NCBI RefSeq assembly: GCF_010091925.1 | Contig: NZ_WVID01000012.1 | Location: 1-64,000, forward strand | Reading direction: 5' to 3' | DNA from: Nostoc sp. B(2019) | GTDB taxonomy: Bacteria > Cyanobacteriota > Cyanobacteriia > Cyanobacteriales > Nostocaceae | DNA: 64,000 nt | In this document: positions 1 through 8,492 of the stretch, in pieces | How the letters are laid out: every line of letters starts with the position of its first letter | Numbering within the stretch: position 1 is the first letter of the stretch | The notes under the pieces: model-generated | What the model was told of the DNA's origin: nothing | Seen by the model: only the letters and a program-made list of their open reading frames with translations | Database searches by the model: none | Made by a program: the position numbers and the translations under genes

Positions 1-74
1 CGCTGCTGCGGCCACGATAGTTTAGGGGTTGCCCTACGCAAAAATAGCTCGATGCCAGGATTCTTAATTCAACT

Positions 75-115
75 AAACCCCTCTAGCTCACATCATAGCT
101 AGGGGGGTTTTGTTT
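75..115 (+). terminator. Rho-independent terminator of an upstream gene outside the window
   Basis: Fourteen-base arms at 75-88 and 97-110 pair with a single mismatch around an 8-base loop and are followed by a T-rich tail. It should end a plus-strand transcript coming from the left edge. Bases 1-74 contain no gene I can name; they may be the 3' end of that upstream gene. Confidence 0.75.
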
Positions 116-209
116 TGACTTTTCTGCGATTTAGCCAAGTTCAGAGAAGGTAATTCAAAAGTAACATATTCTAAACACATTGACGATCGCACGAGCCTAC
201 CATTCACCA

Positions 210-311
210 TTACAACTCTTGTTCTTCTTCATAGAACCAAACTTCTGCCAAAAGAGTTAAACCAATTAGCCAAAGAAAGCAGAAAACCAAAAACCAAATT
301 ATTCCTGTCAT
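210..311 (-). CDS. Putative 33-residue single-pass membrane protein
   Basis: A short minus-strand frame of 33 codons plus TAA. An AAGGA ribosome-binding site lies about 9 bases before the ATG. The product begins MTGIIWFLVF, has one continuous hydrophobic segment at about residues 3-24 rich in Trp, Phe and Leu, and ends in an acidic tail (YEEEQEL). The architecture is that of small photosynthetic or respiratory complex subunits and other bacterial micro-membrane proteins. I do not recognise it as any PetG/L/M/N or Psb subunit. That it is translated is inferred from the ribosome-binding site and the transmembrane pattern; conservation has not been tested. Confidence 0.5.
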   Translation of the reverse strand: MTGIIWFLVFCFLWLIGLTLLAEVWFYEEEQEL

Positions 312-442
312 TGCTTCAAATCCTTGATTTCAGCAAATAACTATCCTCAATTTATCAAGATGTTAATGTGTATGAAACTACATTGAAACAAAGCGTAAAG
401 TAATAACTTCTCAATGACTTTATTAAAAAACTTGACTCAACT

Positions 443-477
443 ATTCTTTATGTAATACAATATATTACATAAAGAAT
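443..477. promoter_or_regulatory. Perfect 14-bp inverted repeat in intergenic DNA
   Basis: Arms ATTCTTTATGTAAT (443-456) and its exact reverse complement (464-477) flank a 7-base loop. It lies in the roughly 575-bp gap between the minus-strand micro-ORF and the AAA ATPase gene. It could be a transcription-factor operator or an RNA hairpin. It has no T-tract, so a simple terminator is less likely. Nothing else recognisable was seen between 312 and 790. Confidence 0.5.
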
Positions 478-794
478 CAAGTAAGCTTAGATACCTATTT
501 AACTCTCTTAATCTAGTTACAAGTAAGGTAGAGAGCTTGTCTGGAGCGCTTACCACCTGTTGGGCTGACTTGATTTTTAACAATTTAAATCCTGGTAGCC
601 ACTAGATATGTAAAGTTATGTAAAATCCGAGGATCTGAGTCAGGCATGGTGTTCTATTTGTTTGCAAAACATAACAGAATATTAAGAAATTAACCGCTTA
701 TCCTGCCGTATTTACATAGTAGAAAAATTACTATTTAACCGCTTGCGTCTAATAAGGGTTCAGATTCTAATTGATAGACGCTTTTACTATGGCG

Positions 795-808
795 ACTTGT
801 ATACAAGT
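795..808. promoter_or_regulatory. 14-bp perfect palindrome upstream of the AAA ATPase gene
   Basis: ACTTGTATACAAGT is a full palindrome without a spacer, 78 bp upstream of the ATG at 887. Its size and position fit a dimeric repressor or activator site. No regulator is assigned. Confidence 0.35.
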
Positions 809-886
809 AGTTTATATTACAATAAAACTTTTCAGAATTCCCTACGTCAGAAAAACTAACTAGGTTAACGCTGTATAACTAAAAAT

Positions 887-2089
887 ATGAGTTTTGATTA
901 TTTTAGAAGCAATGAAGGCACACCTGCAAACAACAACCGTCAGAGCTTACTTGCTAGCGGTTGGCGACCATTTCATCGAGAATTAGATTGGGGATTTTTG
1001 TGGCAACTATTGTATGATGATACGCGCGAATTAAGTCAAAAAGGTTTGAATTTAGCAAGTACGGTTGCTGATACTTTGGGGCGGACTAATTACGCCTGGT
1101 GGGCTAATTTATTAAACATTGTATCTGATAACACGCGCTACGAAATTGAAAAATTTTGGAGTTACATCACACCTGATCCTCTGTCACCAGATCATCGGTA
1201 CAAAGATGTTTTAAGTACAGAAACACCTATTGTACAATTTGTCAGCCGGAGTAGCATTCCCATTGATTATGTCCTTAACCGACTGCAAGAAATTACTGTC
1301 TTGCGAGTTTTAAAACTATTGGGACGTCCTGACATTATTACCCAGTATTACTCAGAAAGAGATTTTTATTTTCCTGTAGAGAGATTTGTTAACTGGGAAC
1401 GCCTAGATGTTATCAACACCGTTTATGCTTACTGGTCTAAATATGACATTTGGCTGCAAATTGATCCTTATGATCGCGGACGGCGACAGTATACTTTGAT
1501 GGCGACAAATATCACGCCATTAATTAACAAAGCAACTTACGATTTGGCAATAATGCTGAGTGGATATCAAAGTCGTGTAGGCAAAGTTCACAGTCAATTT
1601 CCTATTCGGACATTCCCGACAGATATTCAGAACTTTACTGATTTAGTGCAGCAAGCAGTTCTGAATCAAAACCAGTTAGCGGTCGTTGTAAATGGTGAAC
1701 CAGGTACGGGTAAAACTGCATGGACACAGGCAGTAGCAAAAGAAATTCTTGTACCTTTAGGATATGTAATTTTTATTCTAGATCATGATGCGATCGCAAA
1801 CTTTGTACCACCAACTTATTTAGAGCGTATTTGTATTGTGATTAATGAAGCTGATAATTTAGCACAAAATCGTGCTTCTGAAGTAGCCCAATACAATAAC
1901 AAAACGGAACATATTCTGAGTTTGCTGGATGGTACTTTGTACCAAAGTGTAATTGATGATTCTGGGATTCAGATAAAGCAGCGTTTGGTTATCTTGATGA
2001 CTTGTAACACTACTGAAAGATTAGATCCAGCAATGTTACGTAAAGGCAGGGTAGATTTAATGTATGAGTTTATGCAGCGATTTGTATAA
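887..2089 (+). CDS. AAA family ATPase, cyanobacterial, function unknown
   Basis: A 400-residue protein. The C-terminal third is an AAA ATPase core: Walker A GEPGTGKTA at about 270-278, Walker B-like CIVINEAD at about 316-323, sensor-1 Asn in MTCNTTERLD at about 371-380, and candidate arginine fingers in RKGRVD near 385-390. The last block resembles the sensor and arginine-finger region of Bcs1/RuBisCO-activase-like AAA proteins. The N-terminal 240 residues are not a domain I recognise; they are rich in aromatic residues and probably bind the substrate or partner. In Walker B the usual DE pair is NEAD, so the catalytic Glu is kept but the preceding Asp is Asn. No clear ribosome-binding site precedes the ATG. 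It stands alone, with a palindrome upstream. AAA membership is certain; the role is unknown. Confidence 0.85.
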   Translation: MSFDYFRSNEGTPANNNRQSLLASGWRPFHRELDWGFLWQLLYDDTRELSQKGLNLASTVADTLGRTNYAWWANLLNIVSDNTRYEIEKFWSYITPDPLSPDHRYKDVLSTETPIVQFVSRSSIPIDYVLNRLQEITVLRVLKLLGRPDIITQYYSERDFYFPVERFVNWERLDVINTVYAYWSKYDIWLQIDPYDRGRRQYTLMATNITPLINKATYDLAIMLSGYQSRVGKVHSQFPIRTFPTDIQNFTDLVQQAVLNQNQLAVVVNGEPGTGKTAWTQAVAKEILVPLGYVIFILDHDAIANFVPPTYLERICIVINEADNLAQNRASEVAQYNNKTEHILSLLDGTLYQSVIDDSGIQIKQRLVILMTCNTTERLDPAMLRKGRVDLMYEFMQRFV

Positions 2090-2208
2090 AATTAACCTAT
2101 AGTTTAAAGTCAATGTTTGGAAATACAACTGTAGATGTAGATAAATAAAGTCTTTTCACATGGTAGATAGAGCACACTCATAACCAAGTGTTTTTTAAGT
2201 GCGAAAAT

Positions 2209-2443
2209 TTGCATTATGTCGATGATATGGTGACGGTATCTGAGGAAGCGATTATTCGTACCATGTTTTTTGTGGGAACGCCTCAAAATTGTAGTTGAAC
2301 CCACCGGAGCATTAGCAGCAACAGCTTTACTAGAAGGTGTAGTTAAAGCACCGCACGCAAAGATTGGTGTAATTATCAGCGGTGGAAATGTAGATTTAGC
2401 ACAAGTTGGTAAATTATTTTCCTACCTGGGAGTACGCATTTGA
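2209..2443 (+). pseudogene. Relic of a threonine/serine dehydratase gene (3' end)
   Basis: Reading from about 2215 gives YVDDMVTVSEEAIIRTMFF. After a shift at the T-run at 2265-2271 the homology resumes as WERLKIVVEPTGALAATALL and then a Gly-rich ISGGNVDL block, ending at TGA 2441-2443. Both parts match the C-terminal region of PLP-dependent threonine dehydratase/serine racemase (fold type II), where ISGGN-type motifs are typical. The frame change fits a loss of two T residues in the homopolymer. The upstream two-thirds of the gene is absent, because the AAA gene ends at 2089 and 2090-2208 has no homology I can see. It is therefore a truncated, frameshifted fragment. Confidence 0.85.
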
Positions 2444-2582
2444 ACCTTTTTCCATTCATGCAGTCTCATGAATATAAGTAATGACACGGATGAATAGAAA
2501 AGCTTAAGGTATTCGTTATGATATCTTAAAGTTTGCCGATCGCATATACAAAAAAATCCTTCACCACAGTAACATTAGCCCT

Positions 2583-4103
2583 ATGACTGTGAAACCTAAA
2601 CACTGGGTGTTATCGCTATTTATATTACTGGGAGGAATTGACCCCAGCAACGCAACTCCTACATCAATTAACCCAAAAGTAATACATATAGTTAATCGCC
2701 TTAGCTTTGGACCTCGCCCTGGAGATATGCAAAGAGTGGAGTCGATGGGTGTAGAGCGTTACATCCAAGAACAGCTCTCACCCAACTCCATTTCCGAGCC
2801 ACCAAGCCTTACCAGCCAAATTTCCCAGCTAGATACTCTACGCCTAAATCCGGTGGAACTCTTAGCCTATGCAAAAGCTCCTTCCCCAGAGCAAAAACCC
2901 AGCCCAGAACAAATTAAAGTCGCTGACAGACGTGCTAGACAGGTGCTAAATGAGGCTATCCAGGCACGGTTATTACGGGCAACTAGCAGCTCCCAGCAAC
3001 TCCAGGAAGTGATGGCGGACTTTTGGTTTAACCACTTCAATGTAGATGCAGGTAAAGGACACAATGGTCTGTGGGTGGGAGCTTATGAACAAGCGGCTAT
3101 CAGACCTCATGTCTTGGGTCGCTTTCGTGACCTGTTGGGGGCAACAGCTCAACATCCGGCCATGCTGTATTACTTAGACAACTTTCGAAATAGTGCCGCC
3201 AGTCGCCCCGATACTCGTAATAACATCCAAGGTTTGAACGAGAACTATGCCCGTGAGTTAATGGAGCTACACACTCTCGGTGTGGATGGGGGCTATACTC
3301 AGCAAGATGTGATTGCTCTAGCGCGGATTTTGAGTGGCTGGGGATTAAGCCGTCCTGAACAGCAGACAGGAAATGGTTCGGGATTTTTCTTCAATCCAAA
3401 ACGCCATGATTTTAGTGACAAAGTTTTTTTAGGACATACCATCAAAGGCAGTGGTCAAGCCGAGGGAGAGCAAGCTCTAGATATTTTGGCTCGTAGTCCT
3501 GCCACTGCACGTCATATTAGCTACAAGTTAGCTCAATATTTTGTTAGCGATCGCCCCCCCAGTGCTTTGGTAAACCAGTTAGCACAACGCTACCTCGCCA
3601 CTGATGGCAATATTCGCGAGGTTCTCGATACTCTCTTTCACAGCCGAGAGTTCTGGGACACGAAAAACTTTAACGCCAAGTTCAAAACACCATATCAATA
3701 CGCTATCTCAGTGGTGCGGGCGACAGATATCAACGTAAAGCACGTCAGACCAATATCAATAACCGATTTTCTAAATCAGTTGGCAATGCCCCTCTACCGT
3801 TGCCAGACACCAAATGGCTATAAAAATACCGAAGATGCCTGGTTAAATCCTGACGCCATCACCCGTCGCCTCAGCTTTGCTATTGCGATCGCCACTGCAA
3901 TACCACCATCGATGGAGAAAGGGACACCAGAACAGGGAATCAGAACACAGCAAAGACCTCCCATTGTAACTGTAGATGCTAGACAACTAAGTAATACACT
4001 TGGTAATTCTTTTTCTGCAACAACTCAAAGTGCGATCGCTTCCAGTCCTCCTCAAATCCGTACTGCTTTAATCTTGGGCAGTCCAGAATTTATGCGCCGT
4101 TAG
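2583..4103 (+). CDS. DUF1800 family secreted protein
   Basis: A 506-residue protein with an N-terminal signal peptide (hydrophobic core at about residues 8-18, small residues at about 22-25). The body starts with the family signature INRLSFGP-like (VNRLSFGPRPGD near 40). The middle holds the conserved blocks DFWFNHFNV, NENYARELMELHTLGVDGGY and LARILSGWG, typical of DUF1800. The family has no proven enzyme activity and is usually next to a DUF1501 gene, as here, where the next gene starts 5 bp downstream. The pair is thought to act in the periplasm or envelope. The start is the first ATG giving a signal peptide. No Shine-Dalgarno sequence is obvious. Confidence 0.9.
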   Translation: MTVKPKHWVLSLFILLGGIDPSNATPTSINPKVIHIVNRLSFGPRPGDMQRVESMGVERYIQEQLSPNSISEPPSLTSQISQLDTLRLNPVELLAYAKAPSPEQKPSPEQIKVADRRARQVLNEAIQARLLRATSSSQQLQEVMADFWFNHFNVDAGKGHNGLWVGAYEQAAIRPHVLGRFRDLLGATAQHPAMLYYLDNFRNSAASRPDTRNNIQGLNENYARELMELHTLGVDGGYTQQDVIALARILSGWGLSRPEQQTGNGSGFFFNPKRHDFSDKVFLGHTIKGSGQAEGEQALDILARSPATARHISYKLAQYFVSDRPPSALVNQLAQRYLATDGNIREVLDTLFHSREFWDTKNFNAKFKTPYQYAISVVRATDINVKHVRPISITDFLNQLAMPLYRCQTPNGYKNTEDAWLNPDAITRRLSFAIAIATAIPPSMEKGTPEQGIRTQQRPPIVTVDARQLSNTLGNSFSATTQSAIASSPPQIRTALILGSPEFMRR

Positions 4104-4108
4104 AAATT

Positions 4109-5341
4109 ATGAAAAGACGCGACTTTCTCATCCAAAGTGGAATTTTTTCAGCTTCCGCAATCACAGCCGTAGGAAGCCATGCTTGGGTAGCTAAATCTGC
4201 TATCCAAAACAGTAAACAGAAGCGCTTGATTGTGATCTTCCTGCGTGGGGCCGTGGATGGCTTAAATGTAGTGGTTCCCTACTCAGAGACAGCTTACTAT
4301 CAAGCCCGACCGCAAATTGCCATTCCCCAACCAGGTAAGAACGGGGGAGTCCTAGATTTAGATGGTCGCTTTGGATTGCATCCAGCATTAGCTCCTTTGA
4401 TGCCCCTTTGGCAGGAAGGTAGTCTGGCATTTGTTCATGCTTGCGGTTCTCCAGATCCGACTCGCTCTCACTTTGATGCTCAACAATACATAGAAAGCGC
4501 TACGCCTGGTGACAAATATACTCAGGATGGTTGGATGAATCGTTTGCTGGGGGTGATTTCCAACAAGACACCCATACAAGCAGTGAGCGTGGGGGAGACA
4601 ACACCCTTGATTTTTTCTGGGCGGATGGCTGTAGCCAATTTAGCAAGGGGTAAAAATGCAAGTAAGCCTCTGTCAATAGATCATCCTCAAGTCGGAGCGG
4701 CTTTTGACCAACTTTATAGCGGTAATGATCCCCTGAGTCAAGCTTATCGGCAAGGAAGGATGGCGCGTCAGGTTTTAATGAATAGCCTGGATAGCGAAAT
4801 GGAAATGGCCAATAATGGTGCGCCTTTGCCTAACGGGTTTGCTAGCGATGCCCAACGATTGGCACAATTGATGGTCAAAGACCCCAGAATTGAGTTAGGC
4901 TTTGTAGCTTTAGGTGGTTGGGATACCCATGTCAATCAGGGTGGCACTCAAGGACAGTTAGCCCAGAACTTGGGAAGATTGGGAGAGGGTTTGGCGGCGC
5001 TGGTCAAAGCTTTGGGGCCCGTTTACCAGAATACGGCAATTGTAGTGATGTCCGAGTTTGGTCGCACAGTGCAGCAAAATAATAGCGGTGGCACTGACCA
5101 CGGTCATGGCAATGTAATGTGGGTTTTGGGTGGTCAAGTTCGTGGCGGTAAAGTTTACGGAGAATGGCCTGGTCTATCAACAGCTCAACTTTACCAAAGC
5201 AGAGACTTAGCGATCGCTACTGATTTTCGGGATGTAATCTCTGCTGTGCTAGAACGCCATCTGCATCTCAACGAAGCAAAGCTTAATCTAGTGTTACCAA
5301 ATTACGCTCCCACTCAGAAAGTTGTATTAATTGTGAAGTGA
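4109..5341 (+). CDS. DUF1501 family protein with Tat-like signal
   Basis: A 410-residue protein starting MKRRDFLIQSG, a twin-arginine-type export signal (RRDFL) followed by a hydrophobic Ala/Ser-rich segment. DUF1501 proteins belong to the alkaline-phosphatase-like superfamily. Visible conserved parts are FLRGAVDGLNVVVPY (about 43-57), the SHFDAQQYIE block (about 123), GGWDTHVNQG (about 268) and SEFGRTVQQNNSGGTDHG (about 311-328), which carry the Asp and His residues expected to bind metal. It starts 5 bp after the DUF1800 gene, so the two form an operon. The substrate of the pair is unknown. Confidence 0.9.
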   Translation: MKRRDFLIQSGIFSASAITAVGSHAWVAKSAIQNSKQKRLIVIFLRGAVDGLNVVVPYSETAYYQARPQIAIPQPGKNGGVLDLDGRFGLHPALAPLMPLWQEGSLAFVHACGSPDPTRSHFDAQQYIESATPGDKYTQDGWMNRLLGVISNKTPIQAVSVGETTPLIFSGRMAVANLARGKNASKPLSIDHPQVGAAFDQLYSGNDPLSQAYRQGRMARQVLMNSLDSEMEMANNGAPLPNGFASDAQRLAQLMVKDPRIELGFVALGGWDTHVNQGGTQGQLAQNLGRLGEGLAALVKALGPVYQNTAIVVMSEFGRTVQQNNSGGTDHGHGNVMWVLGGQVRGGKVYGEWPGLSTAQLYQSRDLAIATDFRDVISAVLERHLHLNEAKLNLVLPNYAPTQKVVLIVK

Positions 5342-5465
5342 GCAATCACTCTGTTAACCCTGAAATTTAGCTGAAAGAGCAGTAAGTCAAGAGTTTTTGC
5401 TCAAATCTTTACAGATGTTAACATTGTATACTTGGCTTGGGCGTGTATGTTTTAGTATTACCCTT

Positions 5466-6779
5466 ATGAAGACTGTTCTCAAACCAAATCAAGAGCAAGT
5501 CACTCGGTTGTTTTCTCACCTCGAATTTGATGGTAATAAGCTCAACCATCAACCGGGTAGTGTATTAGGGAGTACTGCTCTGATTGCGGGAACTACGGTT
5601 GGGGCTGGAATTCTCGCCCTACCTGCGGTGACTCTGCCATCTGGGATTTTGCCATCCACAGCCCTGCTAATTGCTGTTTGGCTCTACGCTTTAGTCTCAG
5701 GTTTGTTGATTGCAGAAGTAACCTTGAATGCAATGCATCTAGAGGGGCGTCAGAGTGTAGGCCTATTGGCAATTGTTCAGAAGACCCTTGGTAAGCTGGG
5801 AGCACGAATTGCTGGCGGCGCTTATCTATTCATGCACTATGCTCTGCTAGTAGCGTACATTACTCAAGGTGGAGAAATCTTAGTATCTGCGGTCGCAAAA
5901 GTCTGGGGTGTGCAGAACGTTTTGCCTACATGGGTGGGGACAACGACTTTCACTCTTTTATTTGGCGGCATTATGTATCTTGGGCGAGAAAAGTTTATTG
6001 AGAAATTAAACAGCGCCTTTGTGGGGATTGTCATTGTTTCATTCTTGGGACTGTTGCTGCTGGGAGGAGGGCAAGTTAAAAGTGCCCAATTCTTATTTCA
6101 GAACTGGAGTGCTCTTGGTAGCGCCGTTTCAGTCATGTGTGTCGCCCTATTTTACCATAACGTTGTGCCTGTAGTTGTTACCCAACTAGAAGGAGATGTC
6201 CGCAAGATTCGTAATTCCATCGTCATTGGTTCTGCGATTCCCTTAATCATGTTCTTGGCGTGGAATGCCGTGATTTTGGGAAGTGTCAGTTCTGATGTAC
6301 TACAAGGCATCTCTGATGGCAGAACCGTTTTTGACCCACTGCAAATTTTGCGAGCTGGTGGTGCAGGAGAATGGTTAGGAGTACTAGTATCGATTTTCTC
6401 AGAGTTTGCGATCGTCACCTCATTTATTGGATTTGTGTACGGGTTATTGGATTTCTTTAAAGATATTTCTCTAATTACCCAAGGTGAATCTTCTAATCGC
6501 CTACCCCTATATTCACTGGTTCTTTTCCCTCCTATGAGTCTTGGAGCACTTAATCCCAGCATCTTTTTTACTGCTTTAGACTACACTGGAACGTTCAGTA
6601 TCTCAGTCTTAGGCGGAATAATTCCAGCGTTGATGAGTTGGAAACAGCGTCAAGAGCAGGAAAACTTAAATAGTACGAATCAACCACTTGTCCCTGGTGG
6701 GAAGGTGACACTTACTGTGATGATTGGAGTTGCTTCAGCCTTGATAGTAAAACAAATTTTGTTAATCTACAAAATGTAA
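5466..6779 (+). CDS. Aromatic amino-acid permease (TyrP/Mtr-like)
   Basis: A multi-pass membrane protein of about 437 residues with roughly 11 hydrophobic segments. After a short hydrophilic N-terminus comes GSTALIAGTTVGAGILALPA, the glycine-rich first helix that defines the hydroxy/aromatic amino-acid permease family (tyrosine- and tryptophan-specific transporters of the APC fold). The middle FYHNVVPVVVTQLEGD and the AWNAVILG block also fit. It should import aromatic amino acids in symport with protons. A longer frame with a TTG (5397) or ATG (5415) start exists, but the extra residues show no family similarity, so ATG 5466 is preferred. It is followed 60 bp later by kptA with no evident functional link. 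Confidence 0.85.
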   Translation: MKTVLKPNQEQVTRLFSHLEFDGNKLNHQPGSVLGSTALIAGTTVGAGILALPAVTLPSGILPSTALLIAVWLYALVSGLLIAEVTLNAMHLEGRQSVGLLAIVQKTLGKLGARIAGGAYLFMHYALLVAYITQGGEILVSAVAKVWGVQNVLPTWVGTTTFTLLFGGIMYLGREKFIEKLNSAFVGIVIVSFLGLLLLGGGQVKSAQFLFQNWSALGSAVSVMCVALFYHNVVPVVVTQLEGDVRKIRNSIVIGSAIPLIMFLAWNAVILGSVSSDVLQGISDGRTVFDPLQILRAGGAGEWLGVLVSIFSEFAIVTSFIGFVYGLLDFFKDISLITQGESSNRLPLYSLVLFPPMSLGALNPSIFFTALDYTGTFSISVLGGIIPALMSWKQRQEQENLNSTNQPLVPGGKVTLTVMIGVASALIVKQILLIYKM

Positions 6780-6839
6780 AACTATCAAAAAACTTAGTAG
6801 TGATACCTGACGATGAGTAAGGTTCAGGAAACTGGCATC

Positions 6840-7385
6840 ATGGATAGTTCTCGCTTATTCAAAATTAGCAAATATCTCAGCAAACATCTGCGCCATCAAC
6901 CAGATCGTATTGGTATTAAACTTGCTTTGGGCGATTGGGTTACTGTCGATGAACTCCTGAGCGCCTGTGCCAAGAACCAGTTTCCTATCACACGTCAGGA
7001 ATTGAATGAAGTAGTCGCCACCAGTGATAAAAAACGCTTTTCTTTTGACTCCACAGGTGCTCTTATTCGTGCTAACCAAGAACATAGTGTAGAAGTTAAT
7101 TTACAATTGGAACCTGTAATTCCTCCAGATGTGCTTTATCACGGTACGGGACATAAAGCTGTGGAGTCAATTATGCACACAGGACTTAGCAAAATGTCCC
7201 GGCATCATGTCCATTTATCAAGGGATGTTGCTACAGCACAAACTGTAGGCACAAGACATGGAAAACCAGTGGTTTTTGCTGTGAATACTGCAATGATGCA
7301 TCAAGCAGGTTACATCTTCTATTGTTCCGATAATGGTGTTTGGTTAGTAGATAATGTACCAACTGAATATCTACAAATGATTTGA
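6840..7385 (+). CDS. kptA: RNA 2'-phosphotransferase, Tpt1/KptA family
   Basis: About 181 residues. KptA/Tpt1 enzymes move a 2'-phosphate from RNA to NAD+, giving ADP-ribose 1'',2''-cyclic phosphate and nicotinamide. The N-terminal lobe has SKYLSKHLRHQP, the C-terminal lobe YHGTGHKAVESI, HHVHLSRD and the ADP-ribosyl-transferase-like segment ending PVVFAVNT. These carry the conserved Arg, His, His, Arg set of the family. In eukaryotes the enzyme finishes tRNA splicing. Bacteria lack that pathway, so the natural substrate is unclear. ATG 6840 is chosen because AGGA lies about 10 bases upstream and the family N-terminus begins there; ATG 6813 would add nine residues. Confidence 0.92.
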   Translation: MDSSRLFKISKYLSKHLRHQPDRIGIKLALGDWVTVDELLSACAKNQFPITRQELNEVVATSDKKRFSFDSTGALIRANQEHSVEVNLQLEPVIPPDVLYHGTGHKAVESIMHTGLSKMSRHHVHLSRDVATAQTVGTRHGKPVVFAVNTAMMHQAGYIFYCSDNGVWLVDNVPTEYLQMI

Positions 7386-7478
7386 GCGTTAAGAGGTTTT
7401 AATAGCTATCTCTTACGGTAGAAGGAAAACAGTATTTTAATTAATAGGCTAGATGTAAAGTCTTTGTGGATTAAATTT

Positions 7479-7751
7479 ATGAACATTATTGCTTGGATAA
7501 TTCTGGGTCTGATTGCTGGAGCTATAGCTAAAGCTATTTATCCTGGTCGTCAGGGAGGTGGAATTCTTACAACTATGATTTTAGGTATCGTCGGTGCTTT
7601 GATAGGGGGTACTATAGTTACTCTCTTAGAGACAGGAAGACTGCAACTCACCGCAGCGGCTCTCAGTATCCCTGGTGTAATTGTTGCTATTATTGGCGCA
7701 ATAATTGCTATCTTTCTATGGAACTTGTTGGCTGGACGTGCTAGTTATTAG
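7479..7751 (+). CDS. GlsB/YeaQ/YmgE family stress-response membrane protein
   Basis: A 90-residue protein with three hydrophobic segments and the family's glycine-rich start (MNIIAWIILGLIAGAIAK), followed by the short loop IYPGRQGGG and a second GxxGAxIGG helix. These small inner-membrane proteins are transglycosylase-associated or general stress proteins of unknown mechanism. A TTG start at 7464 is possible, but ATG 7479 matches the family N-terminus. A hairpin lies 77 bp downstream. Confidence 0.85.
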   Translation: MNIIAWIILGLIAGAIAKAIYPGRQGGGILTTMILGIVGALIGGTIVTLLETGRLQLTAAALSIPGVIVAIIGAIIAIFLWNLLAGRASY

Positions 7752-7828
7752 TTGAATCGTAAGATACATCATGGTTAAAGCCGAGTTATTAGTCACTACA
7801 CCTTTTCAAAGTTCAATCCAATACAAAA

Positions 7829-7856
7829 ACTCCACTTACTAAAAGCATAGTGGAGT
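7829..7856 (+). terminator. Hairpin downstream of the GlsB-like gene
   Basis: Perfect 8-bp arms ACTCCACT and AGTGGAGT with a 12-base loop, followed within a few bases by a TTTT run. It probably terminates the GlsB-like transcript. Confidence 0.5.
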
Positions 7857-8492
7857 AACTAATTTTAGATTATCAATCCTTGATTCATTTTGTAGTTGGT
7901 CAAGCTATTACTTAGTTGTATTGTTTTTGACTTCTGTTAGTAAATAGATAAAATTTAGCTAGAGTAACCTAAGTATAGATGCGGAATATGAAAGTATTCT
8001 CATACTAAGTTGTAATTGCTTGCCATTCTAAGCTACGCAATCGCTACACTGCGTTTTGCTAAGTATGACATAATACTATCTTTTCCAACTTTGTATCAGG
8101 ATATTAAATGTTAACTTCTTATAAATAAAATATATATATATTAAAAAATCCTTTTTATCAAAAAAATCATATTATTTATTAGGTGGTAAATAAAAATGTC
8201 ACTTATCTCTGTCGATAAATAAGAAAACACATCTACAAATATAATGAAGTAATTGTTTTGAGGAATTACTTTTTTCATCAAATGAACTAAGTCACAAAAT
8301 AAAAAATCAACATAGATATACGAGTCTGCTAATTACTAATATTAAAAGTGTGATGGCTTTTAAATAGTCTAAGCTTAGCTTTTGTATATACTAAGTATAG
8401 AAATACAATATATAGTATTTCTGTATAGTTGATTTATCTTACCTATATTTATCTAAATCCAAGCTAATTCTCAATATAAGGAAAGTATAGGA
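7857..8492. other. Gene-free AT-rich region
   Basis: Very AT-rich, including an alternating TA stretch near 8130-8140. No frame with a ribosome-binding site or protein similarity was seen. It presumably holds the promoter for the TIGR02587 gene; a purine-rich stretch with GGAG precedes GTG 8493. Confidence 0.4.

Noticed and set aside
1-74. Fragment of an RNA gene or the end of a CDS at the left edge
   Set aside because: I could not match it to any known RNA, and no single frame is convincing; the only support is the terminator that follows.
2110-2304. 64-residue minus-strand frame
   Set aside because: No similarity or ribosome-binding site; it overlaps the dehydratase relic on the opposite strand and is best explained as chance.
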